Notes: generated by a model from the letters alone, not told the origin. A stretch of DNA of 64,000 bases from Mycobacterium sp. Z3061 (GCF_031583025.1 NZ_CP134062.1:372001-436000); one strand, 5' to 3'. Shown: positions 1 through 9,179, counted from the stretch's first letter. Made by a program: numbers and translations.

Positions 1-95
1 CGGCCGAGATACTGACCTCGCATCTGTAGCTGGTGCGAGAGTGTCCGTCGTTCGTCGCCCCAAGGGTTGGACGGGGTCGTCACAAGCGGGAAGTC

Positions 96-125
96 TATGT
101 CCTAGATCACATTCTGCGGGACATA
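96..125. repeat. Inverted repeat downstream of the sulfotransferase gene
   Basis: TATGTCC (96-102) and GGACATA (119-125) are exact inverted copies separated by 16 bases, in a stretch with no convincing gene on either strand. The position, just past the 3' end of the leftward sulfotransferase gene, would suit a weak terminator, but no T-run follows. It could equally be an operator for a gene left of the window. Confidence 0.3.
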
Positions 126-163
126 ACGAATTCATTTCTTCGATTGATTTTGGCGGGCGCCGC

Positions 164-1336
164 TCACCGCAACTCCTCGGTCGGCACCGCGTAGCGCTCC
201 TGGTACGCGCTCACCCGCTCCCGAACCTCGCCGGCGATCAGGCCGGTGTCCGACCAGGTGTAGCGACCGCGCCCGCCATCGCCGGGATGGGCTGCCAGAA
301 AATCGCGCATACGTTGCTCGGCGCTCGGGGTCAGTTCGCGGCCCAGCTTCCGATAGATGCCGCGGATCGTGGTCCAGGGGTCGCTGATGAAGTCCGCGTA
401 ATGGATGTCGATCACCTGGTCCGTGGGGAGCTTGCCGCTGTCGCGTAGTGCCATCTCGCGGTCGAGACCGACGGCGATCTCTTCATAGGACTGGGCCGCG
501 CACTCGGTGATGTCGGGTTCGTCGCTGGCCATCCGGCGCAGGTGGTGGGTCAGCGCGGCGATCGACGAGATGACATTGAGCGGATCCCGATGCGTCTGCA
601 CGATCAACGCGTCCGGGTACTCGGTGAACAAGGTGTCGAGCTGCCACAGGTGTGCCGGCGACTTCAGTAGCCACTGGCCGGGCACTCCGGATTGCAGGTG
701 CTGCAGGAAGATTCGGTGGAAGCGGTAGGCGCCGGCGTGGTCTGCCTCATAGAGCAACCACCGGTAGTAGCTCGGCAGCCGGTACTGGACCGAGAAGATC
801 ATGCTGGTGAACTCGCAGGCGGTGATGCGAACACACTCCTGGCCCACCAGTGCGCCCATCGGATGGAACGCCATGAAACCCGGGATGATCTGCTCGGACA
901 TCTCAATGGCGGCCTGGGCGGCCGCGATCCGCGGGTCGTCGTGGTAGGTCTCGGGCTGGGGCGCCGGGCAGGGAGCGTCGACCTCCCAGGTCAGCGGCGC
1001 CCGCAGGTCGGGGTCCTGGGCGAGCAGGTCGTAGAGAATGGTGGTCCCGGTGCGGGGCTGGCCGACGATGACGATCGGCGCATCGATCCCTTTGGTCGCG
1101 ACCTCCGGATGTTGCTTGCGCCAGTCGATCACTTCGAGGCGATTCTTCAGGGCACGCATCAGGTCGAGGTAGGCGACCTCCACGCCGATGAGCGACAGCC
1201 GTGCCTCGTTGACTAGCCCGTCGGCGACCAGTTCGAGTCCGTGCTGCCAGCCGTCAGCGCCGAAGTCGTCATGACCCGTTTCCTCGCACGCGGTCGCGAT
1301 GAGCCGGTCCGGCGCGAACCGCTCGTGCAGGCTCAC
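164..1336 (-). CDS. Sulfotransferase family protein (PAPS-type)
   Basis: A 390-residue cytoplasmic enzyme expected to transfer sulfate from PAPS to a lipid, sterol or xenobiotic hydroxyl; the substrate cannot be told. Seen: the PAPS 5'-phosphosulfate loop VIVGQPRTGTT near residue 90 and a 3'-phosphate-binding segment THRDPLNVISS in the second half, as in the Sulfotransfer_3 group common in mycobacteria. The GTG start at 1336 follows an AGGAG site and overlaps the stop of the upstream DUF1214 gene by four bases (GTGA), so the two are co-translated. A longer frame to 1555 exists but would run deep into the DUF1214 gene and lacks family similarity. The divergent TetR gene at 2424 probably controls the pair. 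Confidence 0.88.
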   Translation of the reverse strand: MSLHERFAPDRLIATACEETGHDDFGADGWQHGLELVADGLVNEARLSLIGVEVAYLDLMRALKNRLEVIDWRKQHPEVATKGIDAPIVIVGQPRTGTTILYDLLAQDPDLRAPLTWEVDAPCPAPQPETYHDDPRIAAAQAAIEMSEQIIPGFMAFHPMGALVGQECVRITACEFTSMIFSVQYRLPSYYRWLLYEADHAGAYRFHRIFLQHLQSGVPGQWLLKSPAHLWQLDTLFTEYPDALIVQTHRDPLNVISSIAALTHHLRRMASDEPDITECAAQSYEEIAVGLDREMALRDSGKLPTDQVIDIHYADFISDPWTTIRGIYRKLGRELTPSAEQRMRDFLAAHPGDGGRGRYTWSDTGLIAGEVRERVSAYQERYAVPTEELR

Positions 1337-2406
1337 GGTTGCTCTCCTCGATTGCGCACCGACACCGAGACGTCCGGTGGCGACGGATTGTCCAGCCAGC
1401 GCAGGACGATGAAGCCGCGATGACGGCCGCCGGTGTCCAGCCAGTGGCCGAAACCCAAGTCCTGAGCCGAGATTGCGATGCGCACCCGCCCGTCGGCGTC
1501 GGGTTGCACACCGCGGTTCGTCACTGAGCTGTGCCGCCGGCGCGGCTCGAGGCATTCGTGCCAGATGCTCTCCAGCGTGACGTTCCAGTACCGGGTGTCG
1601 GGCGGGGAGATGTCGAGTATGAGGGCCTGGTCCGGGTCGAGACGGAACGTGCCGATCATGTAGAGGTTGTCCGGGGTGGTGTCGGCCGCTCCCAGGTCGG
1701 CCGCCTCAGCGGTCACCAGCGTATTGGGCTGATCGAGGAGCTCCGGCTTGATCGTGCGATGCAGTGTCACCAGCTTCATCAGGGTCCAGGCCATCGCGGT
1801 GAACTGATCGGCCAGCTCGCTCCGCGTCAGCGGCGCCACCGGGTCCGCGTCCAGGGCCTCGATGTGCAGGGTGGCCAGCCGTTCGGCGGCGCGGTCGCCG
1901 ATGTACTCCCGGACGACGAGGGACGACGCGTCCGCGGGGATCTGCAGCCAGTGCGCGCCTGCCCTGGCGGCAGGCTGGTCGGCGGACAGGATGATCTCGA
2001 ATTCGTCTGACCCCAGCCCGGTATCGCTCAGGTACGCCGCCATGCGCCTGGGCGTCAGCCCGGTGCCGGCGAGTATCTGGAAACCGAGATAGGCGCTGGT
2101 GCCCCGAGTGCCGGTGATCCGGTAGCGCCGATCGCCACGGATCATCGCGAGGTAGTAGTTGCCGTCGGGGTTGGGGCCACCGATCATCCGGTTGGGCGTG
2201 GACATGTCGAAGAACGACGGCTGCGCGGTGTCCGCCTCGACGGACAGCTGCGAGCACAGCGAAGACACCCGCGCGATCACCCGCAACCCCTCCAGCAGTT
2301 CACGCTCGGATTCGGCGTCCTCGGTCACGACGTTGGTCGCGTTGACGAGTATCTGCTGGAAGAACTGCCACGCGGCGAGCGCCTCCGGCGCCTCGACTTG
2401 AGTCAT
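1333..2406 (-). CDS. DUF1214-domain protein
   Basis: A 357-residue protein whose C-terminal half (RLDPDQALILDI, then PDTRYWNVTLES, then a final FIVLRW segment) matches the DUF1214/DUF1254 type of unknown biochemical role, often found beside sulfotransferases or oxidoreductases in mycobacteria. No signal peptide or membrane segment is obvious. The ATG at 2406 (MTQVEAPEAL) is preferred because any longer start would run into the divergent TetR gene, whose ATG is only 17 bases away. It is the first gene of a two-gene unit with the overlapping sulfotransferase. Function is unknown; co-transcription suggests both act on one substrate class. Confidence 0.82.
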   Translation of the reverse strand: MTQVEAPEALAAWQFFQQILVNATNVVTEDAESERELLEGLRVIARVSSLCSQLSVEADTAQPSFFDMSTPNRMIGGPNPDGNYYLAMIRGDRRYRITGTRGTSAYLGFQILAGTGLTPRRMAAYLSDTGLGSDEFEIILSADQPAARAGAHWLQIPADASSLVVREYIGDRAAERLATLHIEALDADPVAPLTRSELADQFTAMAWTLMKLVTLHRTIKPELLDQPNTLVTAEAADLGAADTTPDNLYMIGTFRLDPDQALILDISPPDTRYWNVTLESIWHECLEPRRRHSSVTNRGVQPDADGRVRIAISAQDLGFGHWLDTGGRHRGFIVLRWLDNPSPPDVSVSVRNRGEQP

Positions 2407-2431
2407 AGTCTCATAATTAGACGATGACTCA
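2399..2431. promoter_or_regulatory. Probable TetR operator in a 17-base divergent intergenic region
   Basis: TGAGTCAT (2399-2406) and ATGACTCA (2424-2431) form a perfect 8-base inverted repeat that contains the start codons of both divergent genes. Between them GTCT (2408-2411) and AGAC (2419-2422) give a nested dyad. The space is too short for two independent promoters, so a bound regulator would block both. Part of the outer repeat follows simply from both proteins starting Met-Thr-Gln. Confidence 0.5.
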
Positions 2432-3026
2432 GGAGTTGGCCAGTACTTCGCGCGAATCCCTGTCGGCACGGCGGCGCGCCGCGACGCGTCAGCGCATCGC
2501 GACAGCCGCGGCACAGTTGGTGGCCGAGGTGGGGCTCGCGGGGGCCACGGCGGAGCGCATCGCGGACGCGGCTGACATCGGGCGTGCCACCTTCTTCCGC
2601 TACTTCAATTCCAAGGAAGACGCCGTCGCGGAAGGCGTGAACCTCGACTGGCTGCAGCGGATCACCACCGCACTGGCCGGTCAGCCGGGCGAGCTGTCCG
2701 CCATCGAGGCTGTCGTCGGCGCGTTCGGAGACCTCGCCGACGGTTTTCCCGAGATCGAGAACCAGGTGCGCGAATTGGCCATGCTCACCCGCTCTTCGGA
2801 GACGTTGGACGCCTGGACCCTGCATATCTATGTGCGGTACGAGGCGGTGATCGCCGACCTGATCGCGCCGCGGCTGCCGGAGTTGGTTCCACAGGATCCC
2901 CGGCCCCGTCTGATCGGTGCGCTGGCAATGGCCACCGTCCGGCACGCCCTCGACGACTGGCTGTTGCACGGGGGGTCACTGCCCGACCGGGTGCGTCAGG
3001 GCCTGGGGGCGATCACGATCGGATGA
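2424..3026 (+). CDS. TetR/AcrR family regulator
   Basis: 200 residues. The N-terminal helix-turn-helix is clear ([18 protein letters not shown], then [17 protein letters not shown]), followed by a variable all-helical ligand domain. It is divergent from the DUF1214-sulfotransferase pair with a 17-base gap, so local repression of that pair and of itself is the natural inference. Its 3' end overlaps the converging TetR gene 3013-3585 by 14 bases. The ligand is unknown. Confidence 0.9.
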   Translation: MTQELASTSRESLSARRRAATRQRIATAAAQLVAEVGLAGATAERIADAADIGRATFFRYFNSKEDAVAEGVNLDWLQRITTALAGQPGELSAIEAVVGAFGDLADGFPEIENQVRELAMLTRSSETLDAWTLHIYVRYEAVIADLIAPRLPELVPQDPRPRLIGALAMATVRHALDDWLLHGGSLPDRVRQGLGAITIG

Positions 3027-3585
3027 GTGACGCGACGATGAGGCGGGTCGTGTGTTCGGCACGTCGCGGCGAATAACGTTGTGCGTCAGAGAGAATCGGA
3101 TACACGACGCCCCCGACGATCGCGTCCGCGGCCGACTCGGCGGTGGCCTCGTCGATGTCGTCGGCCAGCAGGCGGGTCCGGACGCTGTCGTGCAGCGGCG
3201 TGCTGAACCCGGCGCGAAGTTTGACGGCGGTGTCCTCGTGCTCCATCCCCGCAGCGGTCAGGATCCGCAACATCGCCGCACCGCGGTCGGTGGTCAGCGT
3301 GGTGGCGAGCTTGCCCACCCACTCCACGAGATCGGCGGCCAGGTCGTCGGTGTGATTCATCGACGCGAGGATGCGGTCGGCGTCTTCGAGCATGACGTCG
3401 GCGACGAGGGCGGGACGGCTGCGCCACCAGCGGTAGATGGTCTGTTTGCCCACTCCGGCCCGGGCGGCGACCGCTTCGATGCTCAGGCCGTCGAAGCCGC
3501 GCTCGAGCAGCAGCTCACGCGTGGCGGCCACGATCGCCGTGCGCGACTTCTCGCTGCGGCGCCGAGGCGTGAGATCGGTGGGCAT
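3013..3585 (-). CDS. TetR/AcrR family regulator
   Basis: 190 residues with a typical TetR DNA-binding domain (residues about 10-60; [20 protein letters not shown]) and a C-terminal domain of the TetR_C_16-like kind. It diverges from the FadE-thiolase-DUF35 genes beginning near 3734, and a perfect operator palindrome lies between them (3627-3650). It most likely represses that acyl-CoA catabolic operon until a CoA thioester or free acid accumulates. Confidence 0.9.
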   Translation of the reverse strand: MPTDLTPRRRSEKSRTAIVAATRELLLERGFDGLSIEAVAARAGVGKQTIYRWWRSRPALVADVMLEDADRILASMNHTDDLAADLVEWVGKLATTLTTDRGAAMLRILTAAGMEHEDTAVKLRAGFSTPLHDSVRTRLLADDIDEATAESAADAIVGGVVYPILSDAQRYSPRRAEHTTRLIVASLIRS

Positions 3586-3626
3586 CGCTCGCCTTTACAG
3601 AACAGGACCCGGCAACGTAATCTTCG

Positions 3627-3650
3627 ACAAGACGAGACGGTTCGTCTTGT
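3627..3650. promoter_or_regulatory. Perfect palindromic TetR-type operator
   Basis: ACAAGACGA (3627-3635) and TCGTCTTGT (3642-3650) are exact inverted 9-base arms around a 6-base spacer. The site lies 41 bases upstream of the TetR gene (start 3585, minus) and about 84 bases upstream of the FadE start (3734, plus), the right place to control both. Confidence 0.75.
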
Positions 3651-3733
3651 AAGGGGAGAGGATAGCAGTCTGTGCGGCCGAAGCCGAGCCCTTGCACTCC
3701 GAGCACCACCGACCGGCCGACCGGGTCGGCGTC

Positions 3734-5953
3734 GTGACCCTCGGGCTGACCGCGGAGCAGCTGCAGCTCAGCGATGCCGTTGGGCAGTTCGCGGCACGCC
3801 ATGCCCCGATCGCCGCGACCCGGGACAACTTCGAGGCGCTCGCCGCAGGCAAGCTGCCGCAGTGGTGGGAAGCCTTCGTCGACAACGGTTTTCATGCGGT
3901 TCACCTGCCGGAGCAGCTGGGCGGCCAGGGCGGGCGATTGATCGACTGCGCCTGCGTACTGGAAGCTGCGGCCAAGGCGCTGTTGCCCGGCCCGCTGCTG
4001 CCGACCGTGACCGCTGGTGCCGTGGCCTCGCTGGCCGACCGGACACCGGCAGCCGAGTCACTGGTGCGCCGCCTTGCCGCGGGGGCGCCGGCCGCGGTCA
4101 TCCTGCCCGGCAATGGGGATTTCCGGGCGCGCCCGGATGGTGAGGGCTGGGTGGTCTCCGGCGCATCCGATGTCACCGCCGGTGTGTGCTCGGCCCAGGT
4201 CGTTCTGGTGGCGGCTAGTACCCCGGACAACGACGTCGTGTGGGTCGTCACCGATTCTGAAAATCGTTCGGCTGCGACCGAACCCGAGAACGGCACCGAC
4301 ATCGTCACCGACGTCGGACGGTTACGCCTGACCGAATACGGCGCCGCCGGGGTTCTCACCGGCATCGACCCGGACCGGGCGGAGTGCGTGGCGGCGGCGC
4401 TGGTGGCCAGCACGACGGCCGGCCTGACCCAGTGGTGCGTGGAGGCGGTCACCGCACATCTGCGCATTCGCGAACAGTTCGGCAAGGTGATCGGCACCTT
4501 CCAGGCTCTGCAGCACAGCGCGGCGATGTTGTTGATCAACAGCGAACTTGCGACGGCGGCGGCCTGGGACGCGGTGCGGGCCAACGGCGAATCGCTCGAG
4601 CAGCACCGAATCGCCGCCGCCGGGGCCGCGGTGATCGCGATCTCGCCGGCCCCGGATCTGGTGCTGGACGCGCTGACGATGTTCGGTGCCATCGGCTTCA
4701 CCTGGGAGCACGACGTCCACCTGTACTGGCGCCGCGCCATCAGCCTGGCCGCCTCGATCGGACCGGCCAACCGGTGGGCCCGCCGGCTGGGGCGGCTCAC
4801 CTGCGCTCAGCAACGCGACATGTCGGTCAACCTGGGCGACGCCGACGCGGAATTTCGGTCACAGGTGGCTCACACCTTGGACGCCGCAATGAAATTGAGC
4901 AACGACCAGCCCGGGCGGCAAGGCGATTACGAGGACTTCAAGACCGGTCCGCAACGCACGCTGATCGCCGAGGCGGGTTTGATCGCACCGCACTGGCCGA
5001 AGCCGTGGGGGCTCGACGCCGGGCCGCTGCGCCAACTCATCATCGACGACGAGTTCGCCAGGCGGCCCGAGCTGGTGCGGCCGTCCCTGGGTATCGCTGA
5101 GTGGATCCTGCCCTCGGTGCTGAAGGCGGCGCCGGAAGACCTGCGGCAGAAGCTGATACCACCGACCCAGCGGGGTGAGATCGCGTGGTGCCAGCTGTTC
5201 AGCGAGCCCGGCGCCGGCTCTGATCTCGCGGCGCTGGCCACCCGCGCCACCAAAGTGGACGGTGGCTGGAAGATCAACGGGCACAAGATTTGGACGTCGG
5301 TCGCGCACCGCGCAGACTACGGCGCGCTGCTGGCCCGCACCGACCCGGCGGCCAGCAAGCACCGTGGCATCGGCTACTTCATCCTGGATATGCGATCGCC
5401 GGGGATCGAGATCCAGCCGATCAAGACCGCGACGGGCGAGGCTCACTTCAACGAGGTCTTTCTCGACGACGTCTTCATACCGGACCACATGCTGCTCGGA
5501 GACCCGGTCGGCGGCTGGAACCTGGCGATCGCCACGATGGCCGAAGAGCGTTCGGCGATCAGCGGATACGTCAAGTTCGACCGCGCCGCCGCGCTGCGCC
5601 GGCTGGCATCCGAACCCGGGCCCGACCGTGATGACGCCCTGCGCGCACTCGGAGAGCTCGACGCGTACACCAACGCGATCAAGGCGCTGGGTGTGCGCGA
5701 AACCATCCGGCTCCTCGACGGTCAGCCGTCCGGACCGGCTTCCAGCATCGCCAAGGTTGCGATGAATGTGTTGCTAAGACGCACCTTTGAGGCGACGTTG
5801 CAGCTGACGGGCCGCCTGGCGATGGTTGCCGACTCCGATCCCGCCATCGTCGAGCCGTATCTGCACCTTCCTGCTGAATTGATCGGTGGGGGAACCCGCG
5901 AGATTCAGCTGAACATCATCGCCCAGATGATTCTCGGCTTACCGCGAAAATAA
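3734..5953 (+). CDS. Tandem acyl-CoA dehydrogenase (two fused FadE domains, FadE6-like)
   Basis: 739 residues holding two acyl-CoA dehydrogenase units end to end, like the roughly 730-residue FadE6/FadE22/FadE34 proteins of M. tuberculosis. The first half carries the REQFGKVIGTFQALQH segment; the second carries the flavin-side motif LFSEPGAGSDLAAL and the C-terminal GGGTREIQLNIIA with the family's typical ending LGLPRK. It should catalyse FAD-dependent alpha,beta-dehydrogenation of an acyl-CoA; size and context suggest a bulky or branched substrate. GTG 3734 matches the family start (TLGLTAEQLQL); a TTG at 3692 is an alternative. The thiolase-like gene follows 9 bases later. Neither start has a strong ribosome-binding site. 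Confidence 0.88.
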   Translation: MTLGLTAEQLQLSDAVGQFAARHAPIAATRDNFEALAAGKLPQWWEAFVDNGFHAVHLPEQLGGQGGRLIDCACVLEAAAKALLPGPLLPTVTAGAVASLADRTPAAESLVRRLAAGAPAAVILPGNGDFRARPDGEGWVVSGASDVTAGVCSAQVVLVAASTPDNDVVWVVTDSENRSAATEPENGTDIVTDVGRLRLTEYGAAGVLTGIDPDRAECVAAALVASTTAGLTQWCVEAVTAHLRIREQFGKVIGTFQALQHSAAMLLINSELATAAAWDAVRANGESLEQHRIAAAGAAVIAISPAPDLVLDALTMFGAIGFTWEHDVHLYWRRAISLAASIGPANRWARRLGRLTCAQQRDMSVNLGDADAEFRSQVAHTLDAAMKLSNDQPGRQGDYEDFKTGPQRTLIAEAGLIAPHWPKPWGLDAGPLRQLIIDDEFARRPELVRPSLGIAEWILPSVLKAAPEDLRQKLIPPTQRGEIAWCQLFSEPGAGSDLAALATRATKVDGGWKINGHKIWTSVAHRADYGALLARTDPAASKHRGIGYFILDMRSPGIEIQPIKTATGEAHFNEVFLDDVFIPDHMLLGDPVGGWNLAIATMAEERSAISGYVKFDRAAALRRLASEPGPDRDDALRALGELDAYTNAIKALGVRETIRLLDGQPSGPASSIAKVAMNVLLRRTFEATLQLTGRLAMVADSDPAIVEPYLHLPAELIGGGTREIQLNIIAQMILGLPRK

Positions 5954-5962
5954 GGACACGGC

Positions 5963-7171
5963 ATGGGATTACGTGGAGAAGCCGCCATCGTCGGTTATGT
6001 CGAGCTACCGCCCGAACGGCTCAACAAGGCGTCGCCTGCCCCGTTCGTGCTCGAACAGTGGGCCGAACTCGCCGCCGCCGCACTCGACGATGCGGGCCTG
6101 CCGGGTGATGTCGTCAACGGCATCGCCACCTCGCACCTGGCGGAGTCGCAGATTTTCGTTCCCTCCACGATCGCCGAATACCTGGGCATACCAGCGCGAT
6201 TCGCCGAGTTGGTGGACCTCGGCGGGGCCAGCGCCGCCGCGATGGTGTGGCGGGCAGCCGCGGCGATCGAACTCGGAATCTGCGATGTTGTGCTGTGCGC
6301 GCTGCCGGCGCGCTACATCACCCCGTCGTCCAGGAAGAAGCCGCGTCCGATGGTGGACGCGATGTTCTTCGGTTCGTCGAGCAACCAGTACGGCTCTCCG
6401 CAAGCCGAATTCGAGATTCCCTACGGCAACCTGGGTCAGAACGGGCCCTATGGTCAGGTCGCTCAGCGCTACGCTGCCGTGTACGGATACGACGAGCGCG
6501 CGATGGCCAAGATCGTCGTCGACCAGCGGTTCAACGCCAACAACACCGAGGGCGCTATCTGGAAAGACAAGCCGCTGACCGTCGATGACGTGTTGGCCAG
6601 CCCGGTGATCGCGGACCCGCTGCACATGCTGGAGATCGTGATGCCGTGTGTCGGCGGCGCGGCGGTGGTGGTCGCCAATGCCGACCTGGCCCGGCGCGCC
6701 AGAAATCGACCGGTGTGGATCAAGGGATTCGGCGAGAACGTGCCTTTCAAGACGCCGACCTACGCCGAAGACCTGTTGAACACGCCGATGGCCGCCGCGG
6801 CCGAGACCGCATTCGCCATGACCGATCTGAGTCGCGAGCAGATGGACATGGTGTCGATCTACGACTGCTACACCATCACCGTCATGCTCTCGCTCGAAGA
6901 CGCGGGCTTCTGCGAGAAGGGAACGGGTTTGAAGTTCATCGCCGAGCACGACCTGACGTTCCGCGGTGACTTCCCGCTCAACACCGCCGGCGGCCAACTC
7001 GGATTCGGGCAGGCCGGCCTGGCGGGCGGCATGCACCACGTCTGCGATGCCACTCGCCAGATCATGGGCCGCGCCGGCGCGGCGCAGGTCGCCGACTGCA
7101 ACCGTGCCTTCGTGTCCGGCAACGGCGGGATCTTGTCCGAGCAGACTGCGCTCGTGCTGCAGGGAGACTGA
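5963..7171 (+). CDS. Thiolase-fold lipid-transfer protein (Ltp/SCP2-thiolase type)
   Basis: 402 residues with a complete thiolase fold. The position of the nucleophilic cysteine reads DLGGASAAAM, without Cys, and the usual C-terminal G-H pair reads GFGQAG, so ordinary thiolysis is unlikely. Such Cys-less thiolase proteins (Ltp2-like) paired with a DUF35 partner act as retro-aldolases in steroid side-chain loss, using tyrosines; a YDCYT segment is present here. A DUF35 gene follows immediately (ATG 7173), supporting a two-subunit enzyme. Aldol cleavage after FadE action is inference; simple acyl binding is the alternative. Confidence 0.85.
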   Translation: MGLRGEAAIVGYVELPPERLNKASPAPFVLEQWAELAAAALDDAGLPGDVVNGIATSHLAESQIFVPSTIAEYLGIPARFAELVDLGGASAAAMVWRAAAAIELGICDVVLCALPARYITPSSRKKPRPMVDAMFFGSSSNQYGSPQAEFEIPYGNLGQNGPYGQVAQRYAAVYGYDERAMAKIVVDQRFNANNTEGAIWKDKPLTVDDVLASPVIADPLHMLEIVMPCVGGAAVVVANADLARRARNRPVWIKGFGENVPFKTPTYAEDLLNTPMAAAAETAFAMTDLSREQMDMVSIYDCYTITVMLSLEDAGFCEKGTGLKFIAEHDLTFRGDFPLNTAGGQLGFGQAGLAGGMHHVCDATRQIMGRAGAAQVADCNRAFVSGNGGILSEQTALVLQGD

Positions 7172-7172
7172 C

Positions 7173-7580
7173 ATGAACTTCGACCGCCCGATGCCCGTCA
7201 AAACACCGACGACGGCGCCGTTCTGGGACGCGCTGGCCCAACACCGCATCGTCATCCAGTACTCCCCGTCGTCGCAGAGTTACGTGTTCTATCCGCGGGT
7301 GCGGGCACCCCGCACCCTGGCCGACGACTTGGAGTGGCGCGAGATCTCGGGCATGGGAACGCTGTATTCCTATACCGTCGCGCGACGGCCGGTCAGTCCG
7401 CATTTCGCCGACGCGGTCCCGCAACTGCTGGCCATCGTCGAATGGGACGAAGGCCCAAGGTTTTCCACCGAGATGGTGAATGTGGAGCCGGAGGCACTCC
7501 GGGTCGGCATGCGGGTGCGGCCGGTGTTCTGCGACTACCCCGAGCACGATGTCACGATGCTGCGCTACGAACCCGCCTGA
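7173..7580 (+). CDS. DUF35 OB-fold protein lacking the zinc-ribbon cysteines
   Basis: 135 residues. It has the typical DUF35 order: N-terminal helix (PFWDALAQHRIVIQY), ribbon segment, then OB-fold (GTLYSYTVARRPVSPHFADA and RVGMRVRPVF). The ribbon, normally two CxxC pairs, reads YSPSSQSYVFYPRVRAP with no cysteine. DUF35 proteins form heterodimers with thiolase-fold Ltp proteins and modulate acyl-CoA hydration or aldol cleavage. ATG 7173 follows AGGGAG and sits two bases past the thiolase stop, so the genes are coupled. Compare the intact ribbon in the second DUF35 gene at 15561. Confidence 0.85.
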   Translation: MNFDRPMPVKTPTTAPFWDALAQHRIVIQYSPSSQSYVFYPRVRAPRTLADDLEWREISGMGTLYSYTVARRPVSPHFADAVPQLLAIVEWDEGPRFSTEMVNVEPEALRVGMRVRPVFCDYPEHDVTMLRYEPA

Positions 7581-7585
7581 GTGGC

Positions 7586-7643
7586 CGAGCAGACGCAAAA
7601 TCGCGTTTATCCGGCCCGATTTATGCGATTTTGCGACTGCTCG
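7586..7643. repeat. Dispersed palindromic repeat, copy A; probable two-way terminator
   Basis: A 19-base arm (7586-7604, beginning CGAGCAGACGCAAAATCGC) is repeated inverted at 7625-7643 with one mismatch. It lies between two converging genes. The A-run and T-run inside the arms make it usable as a terminator from either side. A sequence-related second copy lies at 16618-16675, also between converging genes, with the same flanks (GGCC before, GCGCAGGG after). Confidence 0.75.
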
Positions 7644-7653
7644 CGCAGGGTAG

Positions 7654-9108
7654 CTACATCTGCGCCCAGACGATTTTGGTCTGCAGGTAGGTCTCCAGGC
7701 CGGCCTTGCCGGACTCATAACCCCACCCGGACTGCTTGTAACCGCCGAACGGCATCGAGTGGTCGAACTGCATCTGGCAGTTTAGGCCCACCGTTCCGGC
7801 CTTGAGCCGCTTGGCGATTCGGTGCGCGCGGCCCAGGTCGCGGGTCCACGCGGTGGCGGCCAGGCCGTAGGTGGTGTCGTTGGCCAGAGCCACCGCTTCG
7901 TCCTCGTCGTCGAACGGGATGACCGCGACCACCGGTCCGAAGATCTCCTCCTGGAACAGGCGACTGGTGGTGGCGACGTTGGTCAGCACGGTGGGGCGCA
8001 CGAAATAGCCCTTGCGGTCTACGCGATTGCCGCCGGTGACGACCTCGACGCCGTCGGAGCGGCCCTGGTCGAGGTAGCCCAGCACGCGGGTGAGTTGCTT
8101 CTGGCTGATCAGCGGGCCGATGAGACTGCCCTCGTCCTTCGGGCCGCCCTGCGGCAGGCCGTCCGCAACCTTGGCCAGGCCGTCCACGAACTGGTCGAAG
8201 ATGCCGCGCTGCACGAAGATTCGCGATCCGCACACACAGGCCTGCCCGGAGTGGATGAAGGTGCCGAACGCGGCCATCGGTACGGCTTTGGACAGGTCGG
8301 CGTCGTCGAACACCACCACCGGCGACTTGCCACCCAGTTCCAAAGTGACCTTTTTCAAGTTGCTTTCGCCGGCCGCGTGCACGATGGCCCGGCCGACCTC
8401 GGTGGAGCCGGTGAAGGCGACCTTCTCGACATCGGGGTGCGCGGTGATGGCCGCGCCGGCGGTGTGGCCGTTACCCAGCACCAGGTTCGCCACACCCTCG
8501 GGTACGCCGGCCTCGTGCAGGATGTTGTCCAGCACCAGCGCCGAAAGAGGCGTCTCCTCAGCGGGTTTGACGACGCTGCTGCACCCGGCCGCCAGGGCCG
8601 GAGCGAGCTTGCAACAGAAATTGAAGACCGGCCCGTTCCACGGGAAGATCAGGCCCACTACGCCGTAAGGCTCTTTCAGGGTGTAGGCGTGCTGGTGTGA
8701 GTCGATGCCGGTGAGACCGCCGGTGTGCACGTCGGCCGCGATGCCCTCGATCTTGGTGCACCAGCCCGCGTAGTAGCGGAAGAACTCCGATCCCACGGTC
8801 ACGGTGCCCTGCGCCTGCATCGGCGTCATGCCGGCGTTCAACGATTCCAGTTCGGCCAGCAGGTCGGCGTTCTGGTCAATCAACTCGCCGACCCGCCACA
8901 GGATCTTCGCCCGCTCGCTGGGCGGCTTGTCCCGCCAGACTCCGGCTTCGAAGGATGCCTTCGCCCGCGCGACAGCGTCGTCGACAGCCTCGGGGCCGCA
9001 GTCCTTGAACTCGGTGACCTGCTCCTCGGTGGCGGGATCGACAACCGTGATCAGTTCGCCGGTGCCGGGGCGCTCCCGGATCTCGTCCAAAACAGCCTGG
9101 ACCGTCAT
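7654..9108 (-). CDS. NAD(P)-dependent aldehyde dehydrogenase
   Basis: 484 residues, full length for the ALDH superfamily. Seen: the substrate tunnel motif PWNGPVFNF, NAD motif FTGSTEVGRAI, general base Glu in VTLELGGKSP, and catalytic Cys in HSGQACVCGSR; C-terminal PFGGYKQSGWG. It should oxidise an aldehyde to the acid in the cytoplasm. Start ATG 9108 has a strong GGAGGAG site. A dyad at 9180-9199 lies just upstream, followed by a LacI-family gene on the same strand, which may regulate it. Confidence 0.93.
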   Translation of the reverse strand: MTVQAVLDEIRERPGTGELITVVDPATEEQVTEFKDCGPEAVDDAVARAKASFEAGVWRDKPPSERAKILWRVGELIDQNADLLAELESLNAGMTPMQAQGTVTVGSEFFRYYAGWCTKIEGIAADVHTGGLTGIDSHQHAYTLKEPYGVVGLIFPWNGPVFNFCCKLAPALAAGCSSVVKPAEETPLSALVLDNILHEAGVPEGVANLVLGNGHTAGAAITAHPDVEKVAFTGSTEVGRAIVHAAGESNLKKVTLELGGKSPVVVFDDADLSKAVPMAAFGTFIHSGQACVCGSRIFVQRGIFDQFVDGLAKVADGLPQGGPKDEGSLIGPLISQKQLTRVLGYLDQGRSDGVEVVTGGNRVDRKGYFVRPTVLTNVATTSRLFQEEIFGPVVAVIPFDDEDEAVALANDTTYGLAATAWTRDLGRAHRIAKRLKAGTVGLNCQMQFDHSMPFGGYKQSGWGYESGKAGLETYLQTKIVWAQM

Positions 9109-9179
9109 CGGTACTCCTCCTTGAGTATCTGACTCGTCAAGGCGAGGTTATGCGCTTAACCAAGAGATGTCCAGACCTT

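Noticed and set aside
3692-3733. TTG 3692 as start of the tandem FadE
   Set aside because: The extra 14 residues do not resemble FadE6-type N-termini; GTG 3734 gives the expected start.
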